Source of the DNA: [Streptosporangium] indianense
GTDB taxonomy: Bacteria > Actinomycetota > Actinomycetes > Streptomycetales > Streptomycetaceae
Length of the DNA: 46,381 nt
NCBI RefSeq assembly: GCF_021474405.1
Contig: NZ_JAKEIO010000057.1
Coordinates: 1-46,381 of the forward strand
Direction: 5' to 3'
Shown here: positions 21,763 through 30,109 of the stretch, piece by piece
Layout of the letters: every line of letters begins with the position of its first letter
How positions within the stretch are numbered: position 1 is the stretch's first letter
The notes under the pieces: model-generated
The model's database searches: none
The model's input: only the letters and a program-made list of their open reading frames with translations
What the model was told of the DNA's origin: nothing
Position numbers and translations under genes: made by a program

Positions 21763-24525
21763 TTATTGCCCCTGTTGGTCTGGGATCCTCCGCCCATTTC
21801 GGCCTGATACCCGGCTTGGCCCCTCGCTTTGTGTCGGCAACTGCCACGATCTACGAATCGAATGCAGGAGTGACCTCGCAGTGTAAGCAGAGATCGCGAG
21901 TTCCTGCCTTGCCTCTGCCAACCTTTCAAGGTCACCATCTGAGTAAAAGGCAGCGTTCTCACTCCGTCGCGTGAAACCTTCAGAACCGAATATATCGAAA
22001 AGGGTCAGGGAGAAATACGCATAACAAGAGGCCTCCATCAGGAGCCTGGTGGTTTCCGGGGACAGATGAAGAGTCTCTGAGGAAAAATCGAATTGCCGCC
22101 TCCGCTCCGCGAAGTCGACCAGGTCATGATGGATCGCCGATACGTCGGAAGAATCAGATCGAAGTCGCGTCATAAGCTTACGAAAAGACTCAAGAATCGG
22201 GCTCGCCTCCTCGCTCCACTCCTGCCTAGCGAGGAGCACTCTGAAGCCCGAGAGGGTTTCAAACAGCTCTTCCAAAATCAGCTTGCGGGAGATCTCTGAC
22301 AGCTCTGCGGATCCAGTCCTCTCCTCCGTCTCCAAGACTCGACGTCCATACCGCACTAGGTCTCTTGCAAGCCCACCGGATAATGCATGCACAAGAGCTA
22401 TATAGGGCGGAGAAATTCCGGGCGCCCGTTTCTGCAATATCTGCGTTGACTGCGCTAGCGTTCCTGGATGCACATGAACGACGTCATCGAGCGAACTGTC
22501 AGTGGCGTCACGGTAAGGGAGGCCGCGCCGCACAAAAGCGGCACCAACATCTTCTGCCACCGATACCAAGTAGTGAACTCGCGGCACTCCGAAAACAGAT
22601 TTGACTTCGCCCAGAAAACTCAGCGCTTGAACATCACTGCCCAAGCGGTCTAGTTCATCAATTGCTATGACTGTCCGCTTCCCTTGGATAGAGCGAGCCC
22701 AAGCAATGCTCTCTAGAACCTCGCGAAAGCTCGCTACGAGGTCCGGAAAGTTCGGAGGGATACTCGTAATCGAAGTAGCGTGGGTGCTTCCAGCAGTCAC
22801 TACTTGCGAGGCGCCTAGGTTCAACGTCGCCGTGTTTGTCTGGACCGTTCTGAGTCGATAGAGGTGACTGCGGCACAGGGAAACCAGGTAGGGCTCTCCC
22901 GGTTGAGGCTTCCAGTCGCCGAGCTTCCAGAGGATGCAGCCAGCCAAAACCGATAGGGCACGAACTGGATTTTCGTCGTCGTTGAGTACTGGCTGCAAAG
23001 CCGGAGTCGCATAGGCCATGTAGACAGATGCACCGAAGCAGATCAGGCGCCCAGCCCTGAGCACGTCCTTCTTCGCGATATCCCAGAATCCGACCGACCA
23101 CGAGCCGTCGACGCGACTGGGGTCGAGACCCCAACACAGGAACAGAAGCACAAAAAGATATCCGCTCCCTTCACCAGGCTTGTCGAATACCTTATCTAGG
23201 CTGTCCATCAGTTGCGCGTCTTCGAAAACGGATACGACCGGCGAGGCAACCAGCACAGCTCCACCGATTATGTAACTTAGATCCCAGGCACTTTTGAGCA
23301 CACTTCCTGGCGAGCTCCAACGACGGGCCCTCCATATGACCGTAGCGAGGACTATTACTATCAAACCTGCACCGACATTTTCCCCCCGCCACACATCCAC
23401 GGTAAGAGACGTTGCGTCTTCTATGAATCCCTGAGCGAAGGAGTAGACGGCATGCCCGTGCTTCTCCTCCAGGCTACGAACGGTGGCAAAGGTCCCTAGG
23501 GTCAGCATGAGGAGCGCTGGAACCGCGTATGCGGCCCACAAGGCCGACCGCTTAACCCAGGGAAGAACTCGCTGCATTGCACGCTGGGTCGTTGTTATTC
23601 GCGTGAAATTCGGCGCACGATACCCCTCGCTTTCAATGTACTCCTCGCACACTTTGGCGAATAGCGAAATGAGGAAGTCTTGCGGCGTGAAAGTAGCTGG
23701 CGCTGCAGCAAAGACGGAAAAATCGTTATCCGTCACGCACCCTTCGAGCAAAGTGGTCTTACCGGAACCTCTAGGGCCGCAAACTGCGATGGTCCCGCCA
23801 TCCATTTGATTCATCTTGCGCGCAAGCTGTTCAGCTGAGATGCTCGATACTACGTATTGGTGGTGTTTAGGTGAACGGAATCCGTCATAGCTCTCTGGTA
23901 GCAGCAATTCGTCAGGGTCATCACCGAGCAGTGCATCTAGGACGCGGCTCATCAACGGGCGAATCCCATTGACGCGCAGGTCGGCCTCCCATGAGTTCCC
24001 CGATAGCTTGCACATCAAAGACTGCATCACGACCGATGGGCCAGTGAACGTCAGGTAGACCGCCTGGGACAGCGTCCGCCGACTGCCAGGATCCGCAAGA
24101 GAGATCACTGCCCCGAAAAGAAGAAGGCCGAGACCTCCGTAAGTATATTCGATCCGCCAATCTCGCAGCCAAGCAAATATCGTCAACGCGACGAGGGTAA
24201 GGAGGCCAATAACTCTCCAGTCCAAGCGCATGGTCCGCTTGCGAGCCTCTTGGTCCTCCTGAATAAGCCTCAGGAGCGCTATGTCGGCCCGGAATTTGCC
24301 CAGCGTGGTTTGCGTGGGTTCGATGGCACGCAAAGCGTTCGACTCCGTGGCCATGGCAGCATGAATCGCCGCAGCATTAGCACCATGCCGCTTGTCTAGG
24401 CGTCTGACAATGTCAGGATCCTGTAAACAGGATTCGACTACCTTTTGGTAAATCTTGGCCTCGACGCGGTCTTCCCAAACAGCACCGATCAGCCGCTCAT
24501 ACGATAAGCGATTAGCGTCCCGCAT
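21763..24525 (-). CDS. KAP-like membrane P-loop NTPase
   Basis: 920-residue protein. Two N-terminal membrane helices (about 104-120 and 127-142), then Walker A GPRGSGKTT (250-258). Several membrane helices (between about 330 and 535) are inserted before Walker B TVIAIDELDRLG (618-629). Membrane segments placed inside the P-loop domain are the hallmark of KAP NTPases. The C-terminal 300 residues are helical. Several KAP-like NTPases are linked to phage exclusion. The start is set at ATG 24525 because GGGGGGA lies 5 bases upstream; ATG 24540 is in frame. Codon 7 is TTA (24507-24505), a bldA-dependent codon. Lower GC and terminal position next to attR mark it as cargo. Confidence 0.82.
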   Translation of the reverse strand: MRDANRLSYERLIGAVWEDRVEAKIYQKVVESCLQDPDIVRRLDKRHGANAAAIHAAMATESNALRAIEPTQTTLGKFRADIALLRLIQEDQEARKRTMRLDWRVIGLLTLVALTIFAWLRDWRIEYTYGGLGLLLFGAVISLADPGSRRTLSQAVYLTFTGPSVVMQSLMCKLSGNSWEADLRVNGIRPLMSRVLDALLGDDPDELLLPESYDGFRSPKHHQYVVSSISAEQLARKMNQMDGGTIAVCGPRGSGKTTLLEGCVTDNDFSVFAAAPATFTPQDFLISLFAKVCEEYIESEGYRAPNFTRITTTQRAMQRVLPWVKRSALWAAYAVPALLMLTLGTFATVRSLEEKHGHAVYSFAQGFIEDATSLTVDVWRGENVGAGLIVIVLATVIWRARRWSSPGSVLKSAWDLSYIIGGAVLVASPVVSVFEDAQLMDSLDKVFDKPGEGSGYLFVLLFLCWGLDPSRVDGSWSVGFWDIAKKDVLRAGRLICFGASVYMAYATPALQPVLNDDENPVRALSVLAGCILWKLGDWKPQPGEPYLVSLCRSHLYRLRTVQTNTATLNLGASQVVTAGSTHATSITSIPPNFPDLVASFREVLESIAWARSIQGKRTVIAIDELDRLGSDVQALSFLGEVKSVFGVPRVHYLVSVAEDVGAAFVRRGLPYRDATDSSLDDVVHVHPGTLAQSTQILQKRAPGISPPYIALVHALSGGLARDLVRYGRRVLETEERTGSAELSEISRKLILEELFETLSGFRVLLARQEWSEEASPILESFRKLMTRLRSDSSDVSAIHHDLVDFAERRRQFDFSSETLHLSPETTRLLMEASCYAYFSLTLFDIFGSEGFTRRSENAAFYSDGDLERLAEARQELAISAYTARSLLHSIRRSWQLPTQSEGPSRVSGRNGRRIPDQQGQ

Positions 24526-24857
24526 CACGGTCCCCCCCATGCAGAGGGGACATCGTAGTGCGTGGGAGAGGCTATGAGTACCCCCCGCAAATGACTGTGC
24601 GCACTACGTATGCACCGGCTGGAAGCGCCTCGTGTGTTGCTGGCAAGTGCCCGCGCGGACGCTCTCCAACGACATGGCGGCAGTCCGTAACTCAGCCTTG
24701 AACGACTCACGTCAGCCAGCTGACTCGTGCGGCGCCTCCCCAAACGGCACGAGGTCGGGAGCCGCCACACACGGCCCCAGGGCGGCCCGGGAGGGGTCAC
24801 GTCGACATCCCGCCGTTGAAGGCAGCAGGTCACAGAGGCAGGGGGCGCAAGATCCGC
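24526..24857. other. Right-end non-coding region of the element
   Basis: About 330 bases upstream of the KAP-like gene and ending at attR. It should hold that gene's promoter; a TACGAT-like -10 (minus strand, 24557-24552) is possible but no good -35 is seen. A 9-bp inverted repeat (24554-24562 with 24600-24608) lies upstream. Integrase arm sites would be expected near 24750-24857, but I found no clear repeats. The frame across 24632-25003 is not a gene. Confidence 0.45.
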
Positions 24858-24886
24858 AACTTCATCTATTTCTGGCCGCTGTACAC
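24858..24886 (+). repeat. attR core (29 bp)
   Basis: Exact copy of 2277-2305. Sequence to its left is element DNA, and to its right is the original chromosomal 3' end of pmt. Confidence 0.88.
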
Positions 24887-24947
24887 CGGCCAGGCCATCC
24901 CGATCGACGACTGGCGGTCGCGGATGTGGCTGGACACGTGGGTCTGA
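24858..24947 (+). pseudogene. Displaced 3' end of pmt
   Basis: The last 29 codons plus stop of the original pmt, cut from the gene by the integration. Against 2277-2366 there are 7 differences in 90 bases: five at third codon positions (four silent, one Glu-to-Asp) and a TGA instead of TAG stop. This shows the element carries an independently evolved pmt 3' end that restores the protein. It has no start and should not be expressed. Confidence 0.9.
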
Positions 24948-25071
24948 TCGGTGTTCGGTCAAAAATCGAAATGCCTGGCCGGTCGGTAACCGCTTGCGCA
25001 TAAAGTGCTCCCGGGATCGAGCTTTCTGAACGCGTTCAAAGGAGCGCGGAAGGCTCAACGGGGAGGGCCCG

Positions 25072-26706
25072 ATGGGCAAGGGAGTCAAGGCCGCCGTCAT
25101 AGGCGGCGTGTTCGCGGTGATGGTGGGCGGGGCCGGGTACGGCGCCTTCAACATCGTGAGCGCGCTGAGCGGTGACGGGGGCGGCACGGACGGGGTCGCC
25201 GCGGGGAAGCGGACGGGAGCGCCCGGCAAGGACGAGGTCAAGGAGACCACGGCCGCTTTCTTCAAGGCCTGGCAGACGGGCGCGTCCGCGAAGGCCGCGT
25301 CGTACACCGACAACGGCGCGGCAGCCGAGCGGCTGCTCTCCGCCTTCGCCGACGACGCGCACATCACCGACGTGAAGATCAGGCCGGGCCCGGCGAAGGG
25401 CACGACCGTGCCGTACGCCGTGAAGGCGAAGGTGGTCTACGACGGGAAGTCCGAGCCGCTGAGCTATCGGAGCGAGCTGAAGGTCGTGCGCGGACTGACC
25501 ACCGGGCGGGCGCTGGTCGACTGGCGACCGTCCGTCGTGCATCCCGAGCTGCGGACGGACGACACCCTGGTCACCGAGCAGTCGGCCACCCCGCCCATCG
25601 AGGCGGTCGGCCGCGACGGCTCCGAGCTGACGAAGGAGAAGTACCCCTCGCTCGGCCCGGTCCTGGACGCCCTGCGCGACAAGTACGGCGAGGAGGCCGG
25701 CGGCACCCCCGGGATCGAGCTGGTCGTCCGGCACGAAGGCGACGGCGCTCCTGACACCCCGCTGCTGACCCTCGCCAAGGGCAAGCCGGGCAAGCTCACC
25801 ACCACGATCAGCCCGAGCGCGCAGGCGGCGGCAGAGAAGGCGGTCAAGCGGTTCGCCCAGTCGTCGGTGGTGGCCGTCAAGCCCAGCACCGGCGAGGTTC
25901 TGGCCGTGGCCAACCACCGCACGGACGGCTTCAACGCGGCCTTCGAGGGCCAGGCCGCCCCCGGCTCCACGATGAAGATCATCACCGCCGCGATGCTCAT
26001 CGACAACGGCGTGACCACGATGAACGGCCCGGCACCCTGCCCCGACACCGCCGTGTGGCAGAGCCAGACGTTCAAGAACTTGACGGGCCTGAAGCCCAAC
26101 AAGAACGCCACCCTGGCCGACAGCTTCATGCGGTCCTGCAACACCGCCTTCATCAAGCTGATCGACGAGAAGCCGCTCACGGACGCCTCGCTGGCCCGGG
26201 AGGCCGAGGACCGCTTCGGGCTGGGGCGGGACGACTGGAAGACGGGCATCGTCTCCTTCGACGGCAGCGTGCCCGCGGTCGACGGCCCGGACCGGGCGGC
26301 GGGCGCCATCGGGCAGGGGCAGGTCCAGATGAGCCCGCTGAACATGGCCTCGGTCACCGCGACCGCCATCACCGGCGCCTTCCGCCAGCCCTACCTCGTC
26401 TCGCCGAAGCTGGACGGCCGGGAGCTGGCGCAGGCCGAGGGCCTGCGGTCGGGCACCGCCGCCCAGCTCAAGCAGATGATGCGGCTCACGGCCACGCAGG
26501 GCACCGCCATGGAGGCCATGCGCGGAATCGGCGGGGACATCGGCGCCAAGACCGGTTCCGCCGAGGTAGACGGCAACGCCAAGTCCAACAGCTGGTTCAC
26601 CGGCTTCCGGGGCGACGTCGCGGCGGCGGCCATGACCGAGGAGGGCGGCCACGGCGGCGACGCGGCCGGGCCGATTGTCGCAGCCGTGCTACGAACAGGT
26701 GGCTGA
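25072..26706 (+). CDS. Penicillin-binding protein (transpeptidase), first of a tandem pair
   Basis: 544-residue membrane-anchored peptidoglycan transpeptidase. One N-terminal membrane helix (about 6-28), an NTF2/MecA_N-like domain (52-160), a dimerisation-type region, then the catalytic domain with Ser299-x-x-Lys302 (GSTMK), Ser355-Cys-Asn357 (SCN) and Lys493-Thr-Gly (KTGSAE). This is a class B type PBP without glycosyltransferase. GGGGAGG ribosome site before ATG 25072. In the undisturbed chromosome it would follow pmt directly; the element now separates them by 22.6 kb. Confidence 0.9.
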   Translation: MGKGVKAAVIGGVFAVMVGGAGYGAFNIVSALSGDGGGTDGVAAGKRTGAPGKDEVKETTAAFFKAWQTGASAKAASYTDNGAAAERLLSAFADDAHITDVKIRPGPAKGTTVPYAVKAKVVYDGKSEPLSYRSELKVVRGLTTGRALVDWRPSVVHPELRTDDTLVTEQSATPPIEAVGRDGSELTKEKYPSLGPVLDALRDKYGEEAGGTPGIELVVRHEGDGAPDTPLLTLAKGKPGKLTTTISPSAQAAAEKAVKRFAQSSVVAVKPSTGEVLAVANHRTDGFNAAFEGQAAPGSTMKIITAAMLIDNGVTTMNGPAPCPDTAVWQSQTFKNLTGLKPNKNATLADSFMRSCNTAFIKLIDEKPLTDASLAREAEDRFGLGRDDWKTGIVSFDGSVPAVDGPDRAAGAIGQGQVQMSPLNMASVTATAITGAFRQPYLVSPKLDGRELAQAEGLRSGTAAQLKQMMRLTATQGTAMEAMRGIGGDIGAKTGSAEVDGNAKSNSWFTGFRGDVAAAAMTEEGGHGGDAAGPIVAAVLRTGG

Positions 26707-26802
26707 TCTCACCTTCCCGGGACGGGACTCTAGGGTGGTGGCCGTCGTTGGGACGTCTGAGGGCAACGGGGACCCTGGGGATTAGCGGAGGAAAGAACAG
26801 CA

Positions 26803-28470
26803 GTGGGCAACAGAAGGCGCGTCGCCGAGCGACGGAAGACGAGACCCGCCGTGATCGGCGGGATGATCGCCGTGGTCGTCGCGGGCGGCGGCGCCGGTGC
26901 CTACGCGCTGTTCGGCGGCGGTGCCGCCGCCGACGACGGGACGCGGGCCGCGGACCACAAGCCCAAGGTCAAGACCGGCCCGCTGTCGGCGACCGAGGTC
27001 ACCGAGACCGCGCAGGCCTTCCTCACCGCCTGGCAGTCGGGCAAGGTCGCCCGGGCCGCCGCGGTCACCGACGACCCGGCGGCGGCGACGTCCCTGCTCA
27101 CCGGCTACACCAAGGACGCCCGCATCAAGGACCTCGCCCTCACCGCCGGCATGCCCGAGGGCGACAAGATCCCGTTCCACGCCAGCGCCAAGGTGTCGTA
27201 CGAGGACACCGAGAAGCCGCTGGCGTACAGCAGTTCCCTGACCATGGTGCGCCGTCCGAGCGACGGAAAGCCGCTGATCGACTGGCACTCCGCCGTCGTC
27301 CACCCGGATCTGAAGGACGGCGACACGCTGGTCACCGGCGCGTCGGGCACACCCCCGGTCAAGGCCCTCGACCGGGACGGCGGCGAACTGACCACGAAGA
27401 AGTTCCCCTCCCTCGGCCCGGTCCTGGACGGGCTGCGCGAGAAGTACGGCAAGGAGGCCGGCGGCAAGGCCGGTATCGAGCTGCGGGTCGTGCGCGGCAA
27501 GGCCGCCAAGGCGAAGGACCTGTCCGACAAGACCCTGGTGGAGCTGAGCGAGGGCACGCCCGGCACGGTGAAGACGACGCTGGACCCCGCTCTGCAGAAG
27601 GCGGCCGAGCAGCAGGTCGCGAAGAAGGCCCGGTCGTCGGTGGTCCTGCTGCGGGTGTCGACCGGCGAGATCCTGGCCGCGGCCAACGCCTCCCCCGGCT
27701 TCAACACCGCCTTCCAGGGCTCCCTGGCCCCCGGCTCCACGATGAAGGTCATCACCTCCTCGCTGCTGCTGGAGAAGGGCCTGGCCTCGGCGGACAAGAA
27801 GCACCCGTGCCCGAAGTACTTCACGTACGGCCACTGGAAGTTCCAGAACGACGACAAGTTCGAGATCAAGAACGGCACCTTCAAGGCGAGCTTCGCCCGG
27901 TCCTGCAACACGGCCTTCATCAGCCAGGCCCCGAAGCTGAAGGACGACGACCTGACCAAGGAGGCCCAGCAGGTGTTCGGCCTGGGGCTGAACAACTGGG
28001 CGATCGGTGTGCCGTCCTTCGACGGCGCGGTGCCGGTGCAGTCGGCGGCCCAGATGGGCGCCTCGCTGATCGGGCAGGGCGGGGTCCGTATGAACCCGCT
28101 GAACATGGCGTCGGTGTCGGCGACGGTCAAGTCCGGCACCTTCCGCCAGCCCTACCTGGTCTCGCCGGACGTGGACGGACGCAAGCTGGCGAAGGCCTCG
28201 CGCACCCTGCCGGCGGGCACCCTCTCGCAGCTGCGGGAGCTCATGTCGTACACGGCTGCGTACGGCACGGCCGCCGAGGCGATGGCCGGGGTCGGCGGTG
28301 ACGTCGGCGCGAAGACCGGGTCCGCGGAGGTCGACGGGCAGAAGAAGCCGAACGGCTGGTTCACGGCCTACCGGGGCGACCTGGCCGCCGCGGGCGTGGT
28401 CCAGCAGGGCGGGCACGGCGGCTCGACGGCGGGCCCGATCGTGGCGGCGCTGCTCAAGACGGGCGGCTGA
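26803..28470 (+). CDS. Penicillin-binding protein, second of a tandem pair
   Basis: 555-residue paralogue of the preceding gene with the same layout: basic N-terminus, membrane helix (about 16-37), NTF2/MecA_N-like domain, transpeptidase domain with Ser312-x-x-Lys315, Ser367-Cys-Asn369 and Lys504-Thr-Gly. GTG 26803 lies 7 bases after GGAGGAAA. A 96-bp gap separates it from the first PBP, enough for its own promoter. The pair clearly arose by duplication (shared FPSLGPVLD/YPSLGPVLD, TFRQPYLVSP and GGDVGAKTGSAEV-type blocks). A role in sporulation or stress wall synthesis would suit the adjacent SsgA-like gene. Confidence 0.9.
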   Translation: MGNRRRVAERRKTRPAVIGGMIAVVVAGGGAGAYALFGGGAAADDGTRAADHKPKVKTGPLSATEVTETAQAFLTAWQSGKVARAAAVTDDPAAATSLLTGYTKDARIKDLALTAGMPEGDKIPFHASAKVSYEDTEKPLAYSSSLTMVRRPSDGKPLIDWHSAVVHPDLKDGDTLVTGASGTPPVKALDRDGGELTTKKFPSLGPVLDGLREKYGKEAGGKAGIELRVVRGKAAKAKDLSDKTLVELSEGTPGTVKTTLDPALQKAAEQQVAKKARSSVVLLRVSTGEILAAANASPGFNTAFQGSLAPGSTMKVITSSLLLEKGLASADKKHPCPKYFTYGHWKFQNDDKFEIKNGTFKASFARSCNTAFISQAPKLKDDDLTKEAQQVFGLGLNNWAIGVPSFDGAVPVQSAAQMGASLIGQGGVRMNPLNMASVSATVKSGTFRQPYLVSPDVDGRKLAKASRTLPAGTLSQLRELMSYTAAYGTAAEAMAGVGGDVGAKTGSAEVDGQKKPNGWFTAYRGDLAAAGVVQQGGHGGSTAGPIVAALLKTGG

Positions 28471-28510
28471 GCACCCGGGTCGGCAGGGCGCCCAGGGCCG
28501 CAGGCAGGGG

Positions 28511-28876
28511 TCAGTGCGTCACGGGTTCCGCGGCGGCCATGTACGTCCGCCGCAGGAACCGCAGCAGCGCCTGCCGCTCGAACTGCACCACCGACACGCC
28601 CTGCGCGGAGTGGAACTCCACCACGACCTGCACCCGGCCGCACGGCCACACCCGCACCTCGCCGCTCCCGGTGGGAGCCCGCAAGCCCTCCTCCAGCAGC
28701 TCGCGGCCGAAGGTCCACTCGCCTGCGCCGGCGCCGGGCAGCGCCATGCGCATTTTCCGGGGGTCGTGGTCGGGGTCGTAGCGCAGTCTGACCGGAACCG
28801 CCTCCAGCTCGTCGACGAGCTGGACGGCCGCGTCCGAGACGATGTGGGCTCTCGCGTACTGCTCGACTACGGACAT
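28511..28876 (-). CDS. ssgE: SsgA-like sporulation and cell-division protein
   Basis: 121-residue SsgA-like protein (SALP): PVRLRYDPDHDPRKMRM, EWTFGRELLEEGL, GEVRVWPCGRVQVVVEF and RFLRRTY are the family signatures. SALPs direct septum placement, wall remodelling and spore separation in sporulating actinomycetes. The order pmt, two PBPs, this gene, cbiM is what I recall for ssgE in S. coelicolor, hence the symbol. Somewhat short for the family. AAGGGG precedes ATG 28876. Convergent with the PBP gene and divergent from cbiM. Confidence 0.82.
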   Translation of the reverse strand: MSVVEQYARAHIVSDAAVQLVDELEAVPVRLRYDPDHDPRKMRMALPGAGAGEWTFGRELLEEGLRAPTGSGEVRVWPCGRVQVVVEFHSAQGVSVVQFERQALLRFLRRTYMAAAEPVTH

Positions 28877-28895
28877 CGGACAGCCCCTTCACCGT

Positions 28896-29024
28896 GCGCA
28901 ATCCGAGTGGAAACCGTGCGTCCACTCCTCTCCAATGTCGCATATTTTCCGGATTGCGCCCGTGGAGGCGCATATATCACGCGTGAGATAAAACGAGCTG
29001 CCCGCTCTTGCAAATCGTTCGCAT
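28896..29024. promoter_or_regulatory. Control region between ssgE and cbiM
   Basis: Three signals: a 10-bp inverted repeat with far arms (28896-28905 and 28950-28959, GCGCAATCCG); a near-palindrome centred on TCACGCGTGA (28977-28986, extending to 28973-28990 with one mismatch); and TTGCAA-N5-TCGCAT at 29008-29024, which resembles the Nur nickel-regulator box (TTGCAA-N5-TTGCAA type). No cobalamin riboswitch is evident. Metal-dependent repression of cbiMQO by a Fur-family regulator is plausible. Confidence 0.4.
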
Positions 29025-29043
29025 CAAGCCACATCATCGAACG

Positions 29044-30108
29044 GTGCATGTACCTGACGGATTCATCAACGCGCCCACCTCCGCCGCCACCGGCGTGATC
29101 GCCGCGGGCGCCGTCGCCGTGAGCCTGCGCGGGGCGCGCCGCGAACTCGACGAGCGCACGGCGCCGCTGGCCGGACTGGTCGCGGCGTTCATCTTCGCCG
29201 TGCAGATGCTGAACTTCCCCGTCGCGGCGGGCACCAGCGGCCATCTGCTCGGCGGGGCGCTGGCGGCGATACTCGTCGGCCCCTGTACGGGCGTCCTGTG
29301 CGTCTCCGTCGTCCTGCTGATGCAGGGCATCCTCTTCGCGGACGGCGGGCTGACCGCGCTCGGCGTCAACATCACCAACATGGCGATCGTCACGACGGTC
29401 GTCGCCTACGCCCTCTTCCGGGGCCTGGTGAAGGTGCTGCCGCGCACCCGCCGGTCGGTCACCGTGGCCTCCTTCGTCGCCGCCGTGGTCTCCGTCCCGG
29501 CCGCCGCGCTGACCTTCACCCTGATGTACGCGATCGGCGGCACCACCGACGTCTCGATCGGCAAGGTCGCCACCGCCATGGTCGGCGTGCACGTCCTGAT
29601 CGGCATCGGCGAGGCCGTGATCACCGCGCTGACCGTCGGCGCGGTCATCGCCGTGCGCCCGGACCTGGTGTACGGGGCGCGCGGTCTGACACAGAAGCTC
29701 AAGCTGCGGGTGAACGGCGAGCTGGTCGACGCGCCCGGCGTACGGCCCGAGCCCGCCCCCGCGGCCGCCCGGACCTCGCAGCGCACGGTGTGGGCGGCGG
29801 GTCTGGTCACCTCCCTCGTGCTGGCCGGTTTCGTCAGCTTCTACGCCTCGGCGAGCCCCGACGGCCTGGAGAAGGTCGCCGGCGACCACGGCATCGACAA
29901 GAAGGCCGAGGAGCACGCCACGGCCGACTCCCCGCTCGCCGACTACGGCGTCAAGGACGTCGACGACGCCCGTCTGTCCGGGGGGCTGGCGGGTGTCATC
30001 GGCGTGGGGGTCACGGTCGTCGCGGGCACCGGTGTGTTCTGGGCGGTGCGCCGTCGCCGCACGGACGACGCCTCCCCGTCGGGCACCACGAGCATGACGA
30101 GCGTGTGA
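29044..30108 (+). CDS. cbiM: CbiM-CbiN fusion, ECF-type cobalt/nickel transporter substrate component
   Basis: 354-residue membrane protein. GTG 29044 starts the conserved N-terminus HVPDGFI, whose free amino group and His ligate the metal in this family, which fixes the start. About six helices follow (to residue 215). The C-terminal part has a PDGLE-type CbiN domain (SPDGLEKVAGDHG ... SPLADYG) with flanking helices, so M and N are one polypeptide. It binds Co2+ or Ni2+ outside and hands it to the CbiQ/CbiO energising module. cbiQ starts 2 bases after its stop. Confidence 0.92.
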   Translation: MHVPDGFINAPTSAATGVIAAGAVAVSLRGARRELDERTAPLAGLVAAFIFAVQMLNFPVAAGTSGHLLGGALAAILVGPCTGVLCVSVVLLMQGILFADGGLTALGVNITNMAIVTTVVAYALFRGLVKVLPRTRRSVTVASFVAAVVSVPAAALTFTLMYAIGGTTDVSIGKVATAMVGVHVLIGIGEAVITALTVGAVIAVRPDLVYGARGLTQKLKLRVNGELVDAPGVRPEPAPAAARTSQRTVWAAGLVTSLVLAGFVSFYASASPDGLEKVAGDHGIDKKAEEHATADSPLADYGVKDVDDARLSGGLAGVIGVGVTVVAGTGVFWAVRRRRTDDASPSGTTSMTSV

Positions 30109-30109
30109 C

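Larger units (their letters stand above)
2277..24886 (+). mobile_element. AICE integrated in the 3' end of pmt
   Basis: A roughly 22.6-kb integrative and conjugative element bounded by a perfect 29-bp direct repeat. It holds all modules expected of an actinomycete ICE: xis and tyrosine integrase near attR, a Prim-Pol/SF3-helicase replication pair, an FtsK-type double-stranded DNA translocase for transfer, spread-type membrane proteins, and GntR and Nudix proteins resembling in kind KorSA and Pif of pSAM2. Accessory genes lie at both ends (STAND NTPase at the left, KAP-like NTPase at the right), where their composition is less GC-rich than the transfer genes. No pseudogene or frameshift was seen in the core modules, so the element may be functional. 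Confidence 0.93.

Noticed and set aside
24632..25003. Frame running through attR
   Set aside because: It reads the displaced pmt tail in a different frame and has no motif; artefact of the junction.
28877..29043. Cobalamin riboswitch before cbiM
   Set aside because: No B12-box-like GCCACTG sequence or long paired leader was seen in the short gap; protein-binding sites fit better.
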